From an uncultured Alistipes sp. (GTDB lineage Bacteria; Bacteroidota; Bacteroidia; Bacteroidales; Rikenellaceae), in NCBI GenBank assembly GCA_905213895.1, contig CAJMKE010000002.1, forward strand, positions 1 through 64,000: a DNA stretch of 64,000 nucleotides. Direction: 5' to 3'. The notes beneath the pieces were generated by a model. The model did no database searches. It saw only the letters and a program-made list of their open reading frames with translations, and was not told where the DNA came from. Shown piece after piece: positions 48,052 through 57,616 of this stretch; positions within the stretch are counted from its first letter, which is position 1, and every line of letters starts with the position of its first letter. Made by a program: the position numbers and the translations under genes.

Positions 48052-50280
48052 CTAATCGAATTCGAGCGAGGCACTCTGCTTCGGCATCGGGCGCAGCGCG
48101 GCATCGCCTGCCGCCGCTTCGCCGTCTTCCGCAGGGATTTCATCCTCGGCAGGCTCGGGCTCCGTCCACAGTCCGCGTGCTTTGAGCATCGGCGTTTTGT
48201 CGGGTTCCTTGCCGCGGAAGTTGGTGTAGAGCGTCATTCCGTCAGCCGACCCGCCGCGCGAGAGTACCTGATTGCGGAACGTTTCGGCGATGCGACGGTT
48301 GAACGTGTCGCCGCTCTCGCGGAACGCCTCGAAAGCGTCCTTGTCGAGAACCTCCGCCCAGATATAGAAATAGTATCCCGCCGAATATCCGCCCGAGAAT
48401 ATGTGGGCGAAATAGTTGTAGCGGTAGCGCGGCTCGATTTGCGGAATCATTCCGCGACGCTCGTAGAGGGCGTTGTACTCGAATCCGTCCACGTCTATCG
48501 GCTCGTATTTCTCCGTCGAGTGGATGTCCATGTCCGACAGAGCCGCCGCGATGAGTTCCGTCGTGGCGAAACCTTGGTTGAACAGCGCGCTGCGGCGGAT
48601 TTTGCCGATGTACGTGTCGTTTATTATCTCGTTTGTGCGGTAGTGTACGGCGTATGTTTTCAGCATCTCGGGTTCGAGCGCGAAATTCTCCATTATCTGC
48701 GACGGCAGTTCGACGAAATCGCCCTCCACGTCGAGCAGCCCGTTGTATGGGACATCGGAGAATAGGAAGTGCAGCGCGTGTCCGAATTCGTGGAACAGCG
48801 TCAGAGTTTCGTCTATCGAGAGCAGCGCAGGCGTCGAACCCGACGGACGCGTGAAGTTGCATACGATGCTTACCACCGGTGCGATGCGGTTGCCGTCGGC
48901 GTCGCGGCTCGGTTCGCGGAAGTAGCCGCACCATGCGCCCTGACCCTTGCCGGCACGCGGGAAGAAGTCGAAATAGAGAACGCCGAGGTGCGATTCGTCG
49001 CTGTCGAGTACCTCGTAAGCCGACACCTCCTCGTTGTAGAGCGGCACGGCTATCGGACGGAATGTCAGCGCGTAGAGCCTGTTGGCGAGGTTGAATACGC
49101 CCTGGCGCACGTTGTCGAGCGAGAAATACGGTCGCAGCATCTCCTCGTTGAGAGCGTAGTTCTGCTTGCGCAGTTTTTCGGCATAGTACCACCAGTCCCA
49201 CGACTCGAAGCGGTCGTCCTCCTCGCTGAAATCGGCGCGGAAAAGCACCTCCATCTCGGCGAGTTCCGATTTCGCCTTTTCGAGAGCGGGCGTCCATATC
49301 TCGTCGAGCAGTGCGTATACGTTCTTCGGGCTGCCTGCCATCTGGTCGGCGGTAACGTATTCGGCGTAGGAGCGGTAGCCGAGCAGATGCGCCTTTTCGG
49401 TGCGCAGGCGTATCATGTCGTTCACTGCCTGTTTGTTGTCGTATTCGTCGTTGCGGTTGCAGCGGTTAAGGTATGCTTCGTACATCTGTTTGCGCAAATC
49501 GCGGCGCGACGAGTATGTCAGGAACGGAATCAGGCTCGGCTTGTGGAGCATGAACAGGTATTTGTTGTCCAGCCCTTTCTCGCTCGCCGCACTGCGCGCT
49601 GCATCGCGCACCGACGCTGGAAGCCCGTCGAGGTCGTCCGATGAGAGTACGAGTTCGAAGGCGTTGTTTTCGGCGAGAATGTTGTTGCCGAAACGGACGC
49701 TCGCGACCGACAACTCTTCGTTAATCTGCTTCAACCGCGCCTTGTCCTCCCCGCCGAGCAGTGCGCCCGAGCGGACGAAGTCGTCGTAGACCTTTTCCGT
49801 CAGCCGCAGTTGGTCGGGCGTAAGGTCGGTGCTGTTGCGCTTGTCGTAGACCTGCTTTATGCGGGCGAACAGAGCGTCGTTCATCAGTATTTTGTCGTAG
49901 TGGGCGGCGAGCCGCGGCATCATGCACTCCTCTATCTCCTGCATCCGCTCCGACGTGTCGGCTGCGCACAGCATCGAGAATATGTTGCTTACGTCGTCGA
50001 GCATCCGACCCGAAGCGTCGTAGGCTGCCAGCGTGTTGGCGAACGTAGGTTCGTCGGTTTCGGCGGTGATAGCCTCTATCTGCTCGTCGTGCAGCGACAT
50101 GGCGCGCTCGAACGCAGGTTCGTAGTGGTATGCGCGGATACGGTCGAACGGAGGGACGCAGTAAGGGGTCGTCCACTCCTCAAAGAACGGATTGGGCAGA
50201 TTTTCCTTGTCGCCCTTGCAGCCCGTAGTCAGTATGGATGCCATAATCGCTATCGATAATATTGTCGTAAAACGTCTCAT
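48052..50280 (-). CDS. M3-family metallopeptidase lipoprotein, paralogue B
   Basis: 742 aa. Signal MRRFTTILSIAIMASILTTGC with lipobox Cys 21. Zinc motif HEFGH in LFHEFGHALHFLF near 495. A C-terminal acidic tail (EPAEDEIPAEDGEAAAGD) is absent from paralogue A. A tandem duplicate in which the catalytic motif is kept. Confidence 0.93.
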   Translation of the reverse strand: MRRFTTILSIAIMASILTTGCKGDKENLPNPFFEEWTTPYCVPPFDRIRAYHYEPAFERAMSLHDEQIEAITAETDEPTFANTLAAYDASGRMLDDVSNIFSMLCAADTSERMQEIEECMMPRLAAHYDKILMNDALFARIKQVYDKRNSTDLTPDQLRLTEKVYDDFVRSGALLGGEDKARLKQINEELSVASVRFGNNILAENNAFELVLSSDDLDGLPASVRDAARSAASEKGLDNKYLFMLHKPSLIPFLTYSSRRDLRKQMYEAYLNRCNRNDEYDNKQAVNDMIRLRTEKAHLLGYRSYAEYVTADQMAGSPKNVYALLDEIWTPALEKAKSELAEMEVLFRADFSEEDDRFESWDWWYYAEKLRKQNYALNEEMLRPYFSLDNVRQGVFNLANRLYALTFRPIAVPLYNEEVSAYEVLDSDESHLGVLYFDFFPRAGKGQGAWCGYFREPSRDADGNRIAPVVSIVCNFTRPSGSTPALLSIDETLTLFHEFGHALHFLFSDVPYNGLLDVEGDFVELPSQIMENFALEPEMLKTYAVHYRTNEIINDTYIGKIRRSALFNQGFATTELIAAALSDMDIHSTEKYEPIDVDGFEYNALYERRGMIPQIEPRYRYNYFAHIFSGGYSAGYYFYIWAEVLDKDAFEAFRESGDTFNRRIAETFRNQVLSRGGSADGMTLYTNFRGKEPDKTPMLKARGLWTEPEPAEDEIPAEDGEAAAGDAALRPMPKQSASLEFD

Positions 50281-50329
50281 TTGCCTGAATAATTGTTACC
50301 TTTGCAAAAATAATAATATTTACAGAGGT

Positions 50330-51046
50330 ATGCAACTATTTTATGCTCCCGACTTCGTTTCGCCCGAATATACGCTCTCGGAGGAGGAGTCGCGCCATGC
50401 GGTGCGCGTATTGCGGCTCGGTGTCGGCGATACGCTGCATATAACGGACGGTCGGGGCAATCTGTTCCGTTGCGAGGTTGTGTCCGATTCGTTGCGGAGT
50501 TGCACGGTTCGTGCCGTGTCGGTCGAACGGGAGTACGGACGGCTGCCTTACCGGCTCGTGATGGCTGTCGCGCCGACCAAGAATATCGACCGCTACGAAT
50601 GGTTTCTGGAAAAGGCGACCGAGATAGGCACGGCGGAGTTCGTTCCGCTCGAATGCGAACGCAGCGAGCGCAGGATTATCAAATGCGAGCGCGAGGAGAA
50701 GGTGATTACGGCGGCGGTGAAACAGTCGCTCAAAGCCTATCATCCGACGCTGCACGATATGACGCGGTTCCGCGATTTCGTCGCACGACCGTTCGACGGA
50801 CGCAAATTCATCGCTCATTGCGATGCGCCGCTGGGCGAGAAAAAATACCTCGCATCGACGCTGAAAGCGGGCGAAAACGCGATTGTGATGATTGGTCCCG
50901 AGGGCGACTTCTCGCCCGAGGAGATACGCTTGGCGGTCGGGTGCGGCTTCGAGGAGATTACGCTCGGCGAGCAGCGGCTGCGCACCGAAACGGCAGCCGT
51001 GATGGGAGCCGCAATGGTGTCGGTGGTAAACAATATGGGGAGATAA
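50330..51046 (+). CDS. rsmE: 16S rRNA (uracil1498-N3)-methyltransferase RsmE
   Basis: 238 aa from MQLFYAPDFVS; an earlier in-frame start would overlap the promoter-like TACCTTTG at 50297-50304. SPOUT knot motifs GPEGDFSPEE (near 190) and LGEQRLRTETAA (near 215). It methylates U1498 of 16S rRNA. Confidence 0.95.
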   Translation: MQLFYAPDFVSPEYTLSEEESRHAVRVLRLGVGDTLHITDGRGNLFRCEVVSDSLRSCTVRAVSVEREYGRLPYRLVMAVAPTKNIDRYEWFLEKATEIGTAEFVPLECERSERRIIKCEREEKVITAAVKQSLKAYHPTLHDMTRFRDFVARPFDGRKFIAHCDAPLGEKKYLASTLKAGENAIVMIGPEGDFSPEEIRLAVGCGFEEITLGEQRLRTETAAVMGAAMVSVVNNMGR

Positions 51047-51092
51047 GTCCTTAATATCCTTAAAGTCTTTAAGGTCGTTAAGGACTTTAAGG
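51046..51092. repeat. Dispersed 9-bp repeat cluster, copy 4
   Basis: About five tandem units between rsmE and the chromate-transporter pair. Confidence 0.75.
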
Positions 51093-51110
51093 GAAAAACA
51101 TTGCAGAGTT

Positions 51111-51650
51111 ATGCTGTTACAACTGTTCTGGTCTTTTTTCAAGATAGGGCTGTTCACGTTCGGCGGCGGATATGCGATGATTCCGCTCATCCAGCGTGAA
51201 GTCATCGACAACCGCAGGTGGATTGCCGAAACCGATTTCCTCGACCTGCTGACGGTCGCGCAGTCGGCTCCGGGTCCGATTTCGCTGAACACGTCGGTCT
51301 TCGTGGGCTACAAGATGCGCGGCTATGCAGGAGCGATAGCCGCGATTGCGGGCGTCGTCCTGCCGTCGTTCGTCATAATCCTCGCGGTCGCGATGTTTTT
51401 CGCCGATATTCGCGACAATGCCGTCGTCGATGCCGCGTTCAAGGCTATGCGACCGGCGGTGGTCGCACTCATAATAGCCCCGATAGTCGGGCTGACGAAG
51501 GGTATGCGTTGGTGGTTGCTCGCCATTGCCGCAGCCGTCGCGCTCGTGGTCTGGGGTACGGGCATCTCGCCGATATACATTCTTTTGGCAGGTGCTGCGG
51601 CAGGATTGGTTTGGAGCGTCCGTGCGGCGGGAAAGGAGGCTGAGCGATGA
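51111..51650 (+). CDS. Chromate transporter half, ChrA family (first of pair)
   Basis: 179 aa, short-chain CHR protein with FGGGYAMIPLIQREVI near 20-35 and SAPGPISLNTSVF near 60-72, about five membrane helices. It works with its partner as a heterodimer, exporting chromate or a related anion. Overlaps the next gene by 4 bp. Confidence 0.9.
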   Translation: MLLQLFWSFFKIGLFTFGGGYAMIPLIQREVIDNRRWIAETDFLDLLTVAQSAPGPISLNTSVFVGYKMRGYAGAIAAIAGVVLPSFVIILAVAMFFADIRDNAVVDAAFKAMRPAVVALIIAPIVGLTKGMRWWLLAIAAAVALVVWGTGISPIYILLAGAAAGLVWSVRAAGKEAER

Positions 51651-52210
51651 TTTATCTGCAACTTTTCATCTCCTATCTGAAAATCGGATTCTTCGGATTC
51701 GGCGGCGGATATGCCATGCTGTCGCTGATTCAGAACGAAATCGTCGAACAGCAGGGCTGGCTGACGGCATCGGAGTTCGCCGACATAGTCGCCGTGTCGC
51801 AGATTACGCCGGGTCCGATAGCGATTAACTCGGCGACCTACATAGGCTATGCCGTGGCGGGATTCTGGGGTTCGGTCGTGGCGACCGTCGCGGTCTGCCT
51901 GCCGGCACTCACGCTGATGATGCTGCTGACGCGGTTTTTCCTGAAACTGAAAGACAACAGATATATGCACGGCATCATAGCGGGCATGAAACCCGTGGTA
52001 ATCGGCATGATTGCCTCGGCGGCACTGCTGCTGATGTTCCCCAAGAGTGCCGACGAAGCCAATTTCATCGACATGTGGAGTTGGGTGTTCTTCCTCGGAT
52101 GCCTCTACGGGTCGTACCGCAAGGTCAATCCGATTCTGCTTATCGTGCTGTCCGCCGCCGGCGGAATCGTCGTCTACTGGCTGCCGTCGTTCATGGCGAC
52201 GATAGGGTAG
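51647..52210 (+). CDS. Chromate transporter half, ChrA family (second of pair)
   Basis: 187 aa. FGGGYAMLSLIQNEIVE near 19-35 and TPGPIAINSATYIGY near 62-76, several membrane helices. Pairs with the preceding gene in topologically opposed orientation, as known for short CHR pairs. Confidence 0.9.
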   Translation: MIYLQLFISYLKIGFFGFGGGYAMLSLIQNEIVEQQGWLTASEFADIVAVSQITPGPIAINSATYIGYAVAGFWGSVVATVAVCLPALTLMMLLTRFFLKLKDNRYMHGIIAGMKPVVIGMIASAALLLMFPKSADEANFIDMWSWVFFLGCLYGSYRKVNPILLIVLSAAGGIVVYWLPSFMATIG

Positions 52211-52215
52211 TCCGC

Positions 52216-52500
52216 CTACAACACGACTGCGAGCGAACCCCAGAACAGCATCGACAGTACGGCGAGGAACAGCACTATCGCCAGAAACGCCAGCACCGGC
52301 GCGATGCAGCCCCAGCGTTTCTCTCCCGTAGGCAGCGGGTCGGAGACGAGAGCCACGATAAGCCCTACGACGGGCGTGAAGACCAGTGAAATCAGAAACG
52401 ACCAGCCGAAACCGATTCGTCGGCTGCTGCCGATGATTCCCACCAGAATGCTTAACAGCGAACCGCTGATAAGACCGAAAATAATCAATCCGAGAGCCAT
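52216..52500 (-). CDS. Small membrane protein
   Basis: 94 aa with two or three hydrophobic helices (LGLIIFGLISGSLLSILVGII at the start, then SLVFTPVVGLIVALV and the C-terminal LAFLAIVLFLAVLSMLF). Not recognised. Converges on the transporter pair with 5 bp between stops. Confidence 0.6.
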   Translation of the reverse strand: MALGLIIFGLISGSLLSILVGIIGSSRRIGFGWSFLISLVFTPVVGLIVALVSDPLPTGEKRWGCIAPVLAFLAIVLFLAVLSMLFWGSLAVVL

Positions 52501-52519
52501 AGTTATTTGTGTGTTTTTT

Positions 52520-52569
52520 CCTTAAAGTCCTTAAAGTCCTTAAAGTCGTTAAGGTCTTTAAGGTCGTTA
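52520..52569. repeat. Dispersed 9-bp repeat cluster, copy 5
   Basis: About five tandem units (ccttaaagt, cgttaaggt and so on) between two leftward genes. Confidence 0.75.
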
Positions 52570-53433
52570 TCTTGAAAATCGGTAGTAAGTTCCGAGCGGC
52601 AACTCCTTCGATGCGCGGTCGGCGAAATAGAGTTCGCCGTACTCCTCGTGCGACGGTACGCCGAACATCTGATGAACGATAGTCCGCGCGAGCGTCGATG
52701 ACAACCCCATCGAGTAGAGGTTGAACACGAGGAACGAATCCTTCGGCACGAGCAGTTCGGCGCAGCATTCGAGCATCTGCGCGATGTTCTCCTCCAACAC
52801 CCACTTCTCGCCGTTCGCACCGCGCCCGTATGCCGGCGGGTCGAGGATTATGCCGTCGTAGCGGTTGCCGCGGCGCACCTCGCGCTGAACGAACTTCATC
52901 GCGTCCTCGACTATCCAGCGTATGCCGTCCATTCCGCTCGCCTCCATGTTCTCGCGCGACCACGTAACCACCTGCTTCACCGAGTCGACGTGCGTTACCT
53001 CCGCTCCCGCGGCGCGTGCGGCGAGCGATGCCCCGCCCGTGTAGGCGAAAAGGTTGAGTACCTTCGCACCCCGCTTGGCGATGCAGCGGTCGTAGATGAA
53101 GTTCCAGTTCGCCGCCTGCTCGGGGAATATGCCGACGTGCTTGAACGACGTCAGTCCGAGCCGCATCGACAGGTGCATATCGCGGTAGTCGTAGCGGATG
53201 CTCCACCGCGACGGCATCTTCGGCGAGAGCCGCCACTCGCCGCGCTCGTCGTTGCGCTCGTCGCGCAGGAACGAGGCGTCGGCAATCCGCCGCCACTCGC
53301 TTTCAGCCAGCGACTTGTGCCATATCGCCTGAGGCTCGGGGCGGCGCAGTACGTATGCGCCGAAGCGTTCGAGTTTCTCGAAATCGCCCGAATCTATCAG
53401 TTCGTAATCCTTTATGTCCGGTGTCAGTTGCAT
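52567..53433 (-). CDS. RlmI-like SAM-dependent methyltransferase
   Basis: 288 aa from MQLTPDIKDYELIDSG. SAM motif LNLFAYTGGASLAA near 156-170 and catalytic-loop LDPPAYGRG near 223-231. Related to the 23S rRNA cytosine methyltransferase RlmI, but lacks a PUA domain. The open frame continues upstream over the next gene in another phase; that part is a shadow. Confidence 0.85.
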   Translation of the reverse strand: MQLTPDIKDYELIDSGDFEKLERFGAYVLRRPEPQAIWHKSLAESEWRRIADASFLRDERNDERGEWRLSPKMPSRWSIRYDYRDMHLSMRLGLTSFKHVGIFPEQAANWNFIYDRCIAKRGAKVLNLFAYTGGASLAARAAGAEVTHVDSVKQVVTWSRENMEASGMDGIRWIVEDAMKFVQREVRRGNRYDGIILDPPAYGRGANGEKWVLEENIAQMLECCAELLVPKDSFLVFNLYSMGLSSTLARTIVHQMFGVPSHEEYGELYFADRASKELPLGTYYRFSR

Positions 53434-53438
53434 CTCCT

Positions 53439-55253
53439 TTATCTTTGTTCGCTCACGTCGGTAAGGCTCATCCGACAGTGCGCGCAGTCGAAATTCAGTT
53501 CGTAGCGTTTGCGCCCGCGTTCGAGGAACAGCCGCCCGTCGAGCGTGTGCCGCTCGCGCAGACATTCGCCTATCTCGCGTCGGATGCAGTAGTCCGATAC
53601 CATCACCCGTTCGCCTGCGGTCGTCGCGCGGCAGTCCAGCCCCTCGGCTATCTCCTCCGCTCCGTGCGAAGCGTAGAACTCGCGGGCAAGACGGTTCGTA
53701 ACGTTGTCCTGCGGCGTCAGCGACTTGTCGGGGTATACAGCCGCCGCGTTTTCGCGGAAGGCATCGCCGCGCCGGTGATTCGCGATACGCTCCGTCCGCA
53801 GCCGTTCGAGCAGTTCGCGGCGCAGAGCCGCCATAGCCGATGACGGGACAAAACGTATGCCGCCGACGATTTCGATACGGCGTATCTCGAACGGGGTGTC
53901 GCCACTTCGGGACATCTGCGTCCGTGCGACCTCCTCCATCTTCGCCGCATTCTTCGCCTCGGCGGTTTCGCAGCCGATTCGCGCGCGGGCGGTTATGCCC
54001 TGCTCGTCGGTCGCCGTCGCCTCGATTCCGTCGTCGAGAAAACGCAACTCGACGTTCACCGCTATCGTGCGGCGTATGCGGCTGCGCTCGACGGCGAGCG
54101 AGAACAGGCGGTTGCAGTTGCGGTAAATCTCCGTTCCGCGGGCGATGCCGTCCATGCGGTTCGGCGTTATGCGGCGTCCCTCGGCGGCGTTCACGTTCGT
54201 GCCGACGAGTTCGCCGCCGGCGATGAAACATATTCCGTCGCCAGTCGCCAAATCGTTGTCGCGGTCGAGCGTAAAGGCGTTGCCGGCAGTCCTGACGACG
54301 CATCCGATGCGCTCGCCCATCGCCTTCGGCGTGTCGAACGATGCGACGCCGGCGCGCTTGCCGTCGAAAAAGTATTCGGATGCTCCGCGGGTGAAACTTT
54401 TCGCGGGGTCGGGTGCGAACTCTATCGTACTGCGTCCGCAGGAACTCCGCACGCAGTCGCCGCGTCGGGCGATTTCGGCGTCGAGCAGCCGTCGGTAGTG
54501 GCTGACGGTGTTGCGCAGGTAGGTGCGGTCTTTGAGCCGACCTTCGATTTTGAACGAGGTTATTCCCGCGTCTATCATCTCTCCTATGCGAGCCGACAGG
54601 TCGAGGTCGCGTACCGAGAGCAGATGTTTGCCCTTGATTATCGTGTTGCCCGCGGCGTCCGTGAGGTCGTATGCCAGCCGGCACGGCTGACTGCATTCGC
54701 CGCGGTTGCCGCTGCGTTCGCTCATCGAGCGCGAGAGGAAACAGCGTCCGCTTTGGGATACGCAAATCGCGCCGTGGACGAAGGCTTCGAGGTCGATATT
54801 CGTCCTGCTGCGTATCGCGCGTATCTCGTCCGCCGAGAGCGAGCGTTCGAGTATCGCCCGTGCGAATCCCGCCTGCTCGAAGAATGCCACCCGCTCGGGC
54901 GTCGCGCAGTTGGTCTGCGTCGATGCGTGCAGTTCGACTGGCAGCCCCATGCGGCAGTACGCCATGTCCTGCACTATCAGTGCGTCCGCCCCCGCATCGA
55001 CGAGCGACTGCGCGAGTACCTGCGCCTCGCCGAGTTCGTCGTCGAAAAGCAGTGTGTTGAGCGTCGCGTAGAGTTTCGCTCCGAACGTGTGGGCGTATTC
55101 GGCAGCCCGCGCGATGTCCTCCGTCGAGTTCGTCGCGGCATATCGCGCACCGAACCTCGTGCCGCCGATGTAGACGGCATCCGCCCCGCAGTCGATGGCG
55201 TCGATTGCGGATGCAAGGTCTTTTGCAGGTGCGAGCAGTTCGAGTCTTTTCAC
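53439..55253 (-). CDS. U32 peptidase-family protein (RlhA/TrhP type)
   Basis: 604 aa from a GTG (VKRLELLAPAKDL). The GTG is preferred because a TACTTTTG promoter lies just upstream and leaves no room for the longer start. The U32 signature LEAFVHGAICVSQSGRCFLS has the conserved cysteines, and a third Cys pattern GECSQPC follows. Family members hydroxylate tRNA or rRNA bases and are Fe-S dependent; which target is unknown. Confidence 0.9.
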   Translation of the reverse strand: MKRLELLAPAKDLASAIDAIDCGADAVYIGGTRFGARYAATNSTEDIARAAEYAHTFGAKLYATLNTLLFDDELGEAQVLAQSLVDAGADALIVQDMAYCRMGLPVELHASTQTNCATPERVAFFEQAGFARAILERSLSADEIRAIRSRTNIDLEAFVHGAICVSQSGRCFLSRSMSERSGNRGECSQPCRLAYDLTDAAGNTIIKGKHLLSVRDLDLSARIGEMIDAGITSFKIEGRLKDRTYLRNTVSHYRRLLDAEIARRGDCVRSSCGRSTIEFAPDPAKSFTRGASEYFFDGKRAGVASFDTPKAMGERIGCVVRTAGNAFTLDRDNDLATGDGICFIAGGELVGTNVNAAEGRRITPNRMDGIARGTEIYRNCNRLFSLAVERSRIRRTIAVNVELRFLDDGIEATATDEQGITARARIGCETAEAKNAAKMEEVARTQMSRSGDTPFEIRRIEIVGGIRFVPSSAMAALRRELLERLRTERIANHRRGDAFRENAAAVYPDKSLTPQDNVTNRLAREFYASHGAEEIAEGLDCRATTAGERVMVSDYCIRREIGECLRERHTLDGRLFLERGRKRYELNFDCAHCRMSLTDVSEQR

Positions 55254-55273
55254 GGTTCGCGGTTTATTCGCTA

Positions 55274-55281
55274 CAAAAGTA
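55274..55281 (-). promoter_or_regulatory. -7 element of the U32-family gene
   Basis: Leftward TACTTTTG, 20 bp before the GTG start. Confidence 0.55.
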
Positions 55282-55408
55282 GCAATTTCCGCACAAAATA
55301 AGAAATATCGATTTTCTTCAATGTGTGTACAACATACACGCTTTTTATGTAACTTTGCACGATGTAGCGATAATAATCGGTTATTCAAAGTCAAAAAGAT
55401 ATAAAAGT

Positions 55409-56680
55409 ATGCTTACACTTCAACAACTGCGCGGCGACAAGGAAGCCGCTGTCAGAAAACTCGCCAAGAAGGGTGTCGATGCGGCTCCCGTAATCGCGAA
55501 AATCGAAGAACTCGACGACAAGCGCAAGTCGATTCAGAGCGAACTGGATGCCTGCCTTGCCCAGCAGAACAAGGCTGCCAAGGAGATTGGCGCGCTGATG
55601 GCTCAGGGCAAGCGCGAGGAGGCGGAGGAGCGCAAACGTCTGGTTGCCGACCTCAAAGCCCGTTCCGCCGAACTGAACGCACAGCACGATTCGGTCGCTG
55701 CCGAGTTGCAGTCGCAAATCGTACTGCTGCCGAACTTCCCTGCCGAAATCGTTCCGGAGGGCAAGACTGCCGAGGACAATCTGGTGGTGAAAATCGACGA
55801 GAACTATACCAAACTGCCCGAAAATCCGCTGCCGCACTGGGAACTCGCCCGCAAGTACGACATCATCGATTTCGATTTGGGCGTGAAACTTACCGGCGCG
55901 GGATTCCCTGTCTACAAGGGCAAGGGTGCCAAGTTGCAGCGCGCGCTCATCAACTATTTCCTCGATTTCAACACCGCAGCCGGCTACCGCGAGGTCGAGC
56001 CGCCGGTGATGGTGAACGAGGCTTCGGGATTCGGTACGGGTCAGTTGCCCGACAAGGAGGGACAGATGTACCACGCCACGGTGGATAACTTCTATCTCGT
56101 TCCGACCGCCGAGGTGCCTGTAACCAACATTTACCGCGACTGCATCCTCGACGAGAAGGATTTTCCGGTGAAGATGACCGCCTACACTCCGTGCTTCCGC
56201 CGCGAAGCGGGTTCTTACGGCAAGGACGTCCGCGGTCTGAACCGTCTGCACCAGTTCGACAAGGTCGAAATCGTGCAACTCGCTCTGCCTGATGTATCCT
56301 ACGAGGCGTTGGACGGTATGGTCGCTCACGTGGAGCGTCTCGTGAAGTCGCTCGGTCTGCCTTACCGCATTCTGCGTCTGTGCGGCGGCGACATGTCGTT
56401 CACATCCGCATTGACATACGATTTCGAGGTCTACTCGGAGGCTCAGAAACGCTGGTTGGAGGTTTCGTCGGTATCGAACTTCGAGTCGTTCCAGGCGAAC
56501 CGCCTGAAACTGCGCTACCGCGACGCCAACAAGAAGACCCAACTCGCGCACACCCTCAACGGTTCGTCGCTTGCCCTGCCGCGCATCGTAGCCGCACTGC
56601 TCGAAAACAATCAGACGCCGGAGGGTATCCGCATTCCGGAGGTGCTGGTGCCTTATACGGGCTTCGAGATGATAGACTAA
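55409..56680 (+). CDS. serS: Seryl-tRNA synthetase
   Basis: 423 aa from MLTLQQLRGDKEAAVRK. N-terminal coiled coil for tRNA-Ser binding (about 25-105), class II core with motif 2 FRREAGSYGKDVRG and motif 3 LNGSSLALPRIVAALLEN. A -7 element TAACTTTG near 55350 lies upstream. Confidence 0.98.
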   Translation: MLTLQQLRGDKEAAVRKLAKKGVDAAPVIAKIEELDDKRKSIQSELDACLAQQNKAAKEIGALMAQGKREEAEERKRLVADLKARSAELNAQHDSVAAELQSQIVLLPNFPAEIVPEGKTAEDNLVVKIDENYTKLPENPLPHWELARKYDIIDFDLGVKLTGAGFPVYKGKGAKLQRALINYFLDFNTAAGYREVEPPVMVNEASGFGTGQLPDKEGQMYHATVDNFYLVPTAEVPVTNIYRDCILDEKDFPVKMTAYTPCFRREAGSYGKDVRGLNRLHQFDKVEIVQLALPDVSYEALDGMVAHVERLVKSLGLPYRILRLCGGDMSFTSALTYDFEVYSEAQKRWLEVSSVSNFESFQANRLKLRYRDANKKTQLAHTLNGSSLALPRIVAALLENNQTPEGIRIPEVLVPYTGFEMID

Positions 56681-56702
56681 ACGGCGGAACTGCCGAAAAA
56701 AG

Positions 56703-56734
56703 ATTCGGGGCAATCTTCAAAGATTGCCCCGAAT
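56703..56734 (+). terminator. Terminator after serS
   Basis: attcggggcaatct (56703-56716) pairs perfectly with 56721-56734, followed by ttctttaagg. Confidence 0.75.
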
Positions 56735-56736
56735 TT

Positions 56737-56780
56737 CTTTAAGGTCATTAAAGTCCTTAACGACCTTAAAGTCTTTAAGG
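56737..56780. repeat. Dispersed 9-bp repeat cluster, copy 6
   Basis: About five tandem units between the converging serS and first S1/P1 nuclease genes. Confidence 0.75.
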
Positions 56781-56798
56781 AGAGTGGCGTGTCAGGCT

Positions 56799-57608
56799 CT
56801 ATTTCCCGAAAATCGTGTTGAGAGCCTTTGCCAACTGGTATCCCGCCTTGCGCATCTGCTGTTCGGCGAGCGGTATGGCTTTCGCCTGGAACTCGTCGCC
56901 CAACTTGTCGTCTTCGCCTACCCAGTAGAGGCTCTCGCGCACGTCGCGCGCTCCGTCCTCGAACCACTCCTGCGCCCATCCCGCCGTGCATTTCTTGATT
57001 TCGGCTTTCGACCATGTGTCGAGATAGTCGGCGTACTGCTTGTAGGTCCAGCCCTTGTGTGCATGCGTTATGGCGAATGTGTCCCACACGCGGTGCATGT
57101 AGGTCGGCTTGCCGTAGAATTTGACGTAAACCGCTCCTTCGTTGTTGTTGTCCACGTAACGTACGTGTGCCGGACAGTGGAAGTCGCCGACGATATGCAC
57201 GATGCACTTTATGGCGCACAGAATCGTCGAGTCGCTCAACTGCAACTCGTCGCGCTGTGCCATGCGCTCGCGGAAATACTCCATCGCCGTTACGCCGTCG
57301 CGACCGTCGCGGTAACGGTTGCGGACGATTGCCGGCGAGGTGCAGTCTACATCGGCTATCGATGCGTGCCAGCCGCTAAACGGCTTCTTGTATTTCGGAT
57401 GATTGGCTACCGAATCCATGAATACGGCATAGTGCGCCAGCGGCTTTCCGCCGGTGTAACGTTCGATTTCGGCCTTCGCTTTCGGCGTCAGATGCCGTTC
57501 GGCGATTTCGGCAATCGTGTAGTGTCCGAGCCGTCCCCAGGCGAAACTCTCGCCGACGGCGCATAGCGTCAGTGCGACGCTTGCCGCAATTACGAATATC
57601 CTCTTCAT
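56799..57608 (-). CDS. S1/P1-type zinc nuclease, paralogue 1
   Basis: 269 aa from MKRIFVIAASVALTLCAVGESFA, a signal peptide that leaves Trp as first mature residue (AWGRLGH). Zinc ligands are seen in WGRLGH, AVFMD, GWHASIAD, HIVGDFHCPAH and HRVWD. Secreted single-strand nuclease for nucleic-acid scavenging. Last of four tandem copies. Confidence 0.92.
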   Translation of the reverse strand: MKRIFVIAASVALTLCAVGESFAWGRLGHYTIAEIAERHLTPKAKAEIERYTGGKPLAHYAVFMDSVANHPKYKKPFSGWHASIADVDCTSPAIVRNRYRDGRDGVTAMEYFRERMAQRDELQLSDSTILCAIKCIVHIVGDFHCPAHVRYVDNNNEGAVYVKFYGKPTYMHRVWDTFAITHAHKGWTYKQYADYLDTWSKAEIKKCTAGWAQEWFEDGARDVRESLYWVGEDDKLGDEFQAKAIPLAEQQMRKAGYQLAKALNTIFGK

Positions 57609-57616
57609 CGTCGTGC

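Noticed and set aside
52567..54765. 732-codon ORF
   Set aside because: The upstream part is a very arginine-rich shadow of the U32-family gene; the methyltransferase begins at 53433.
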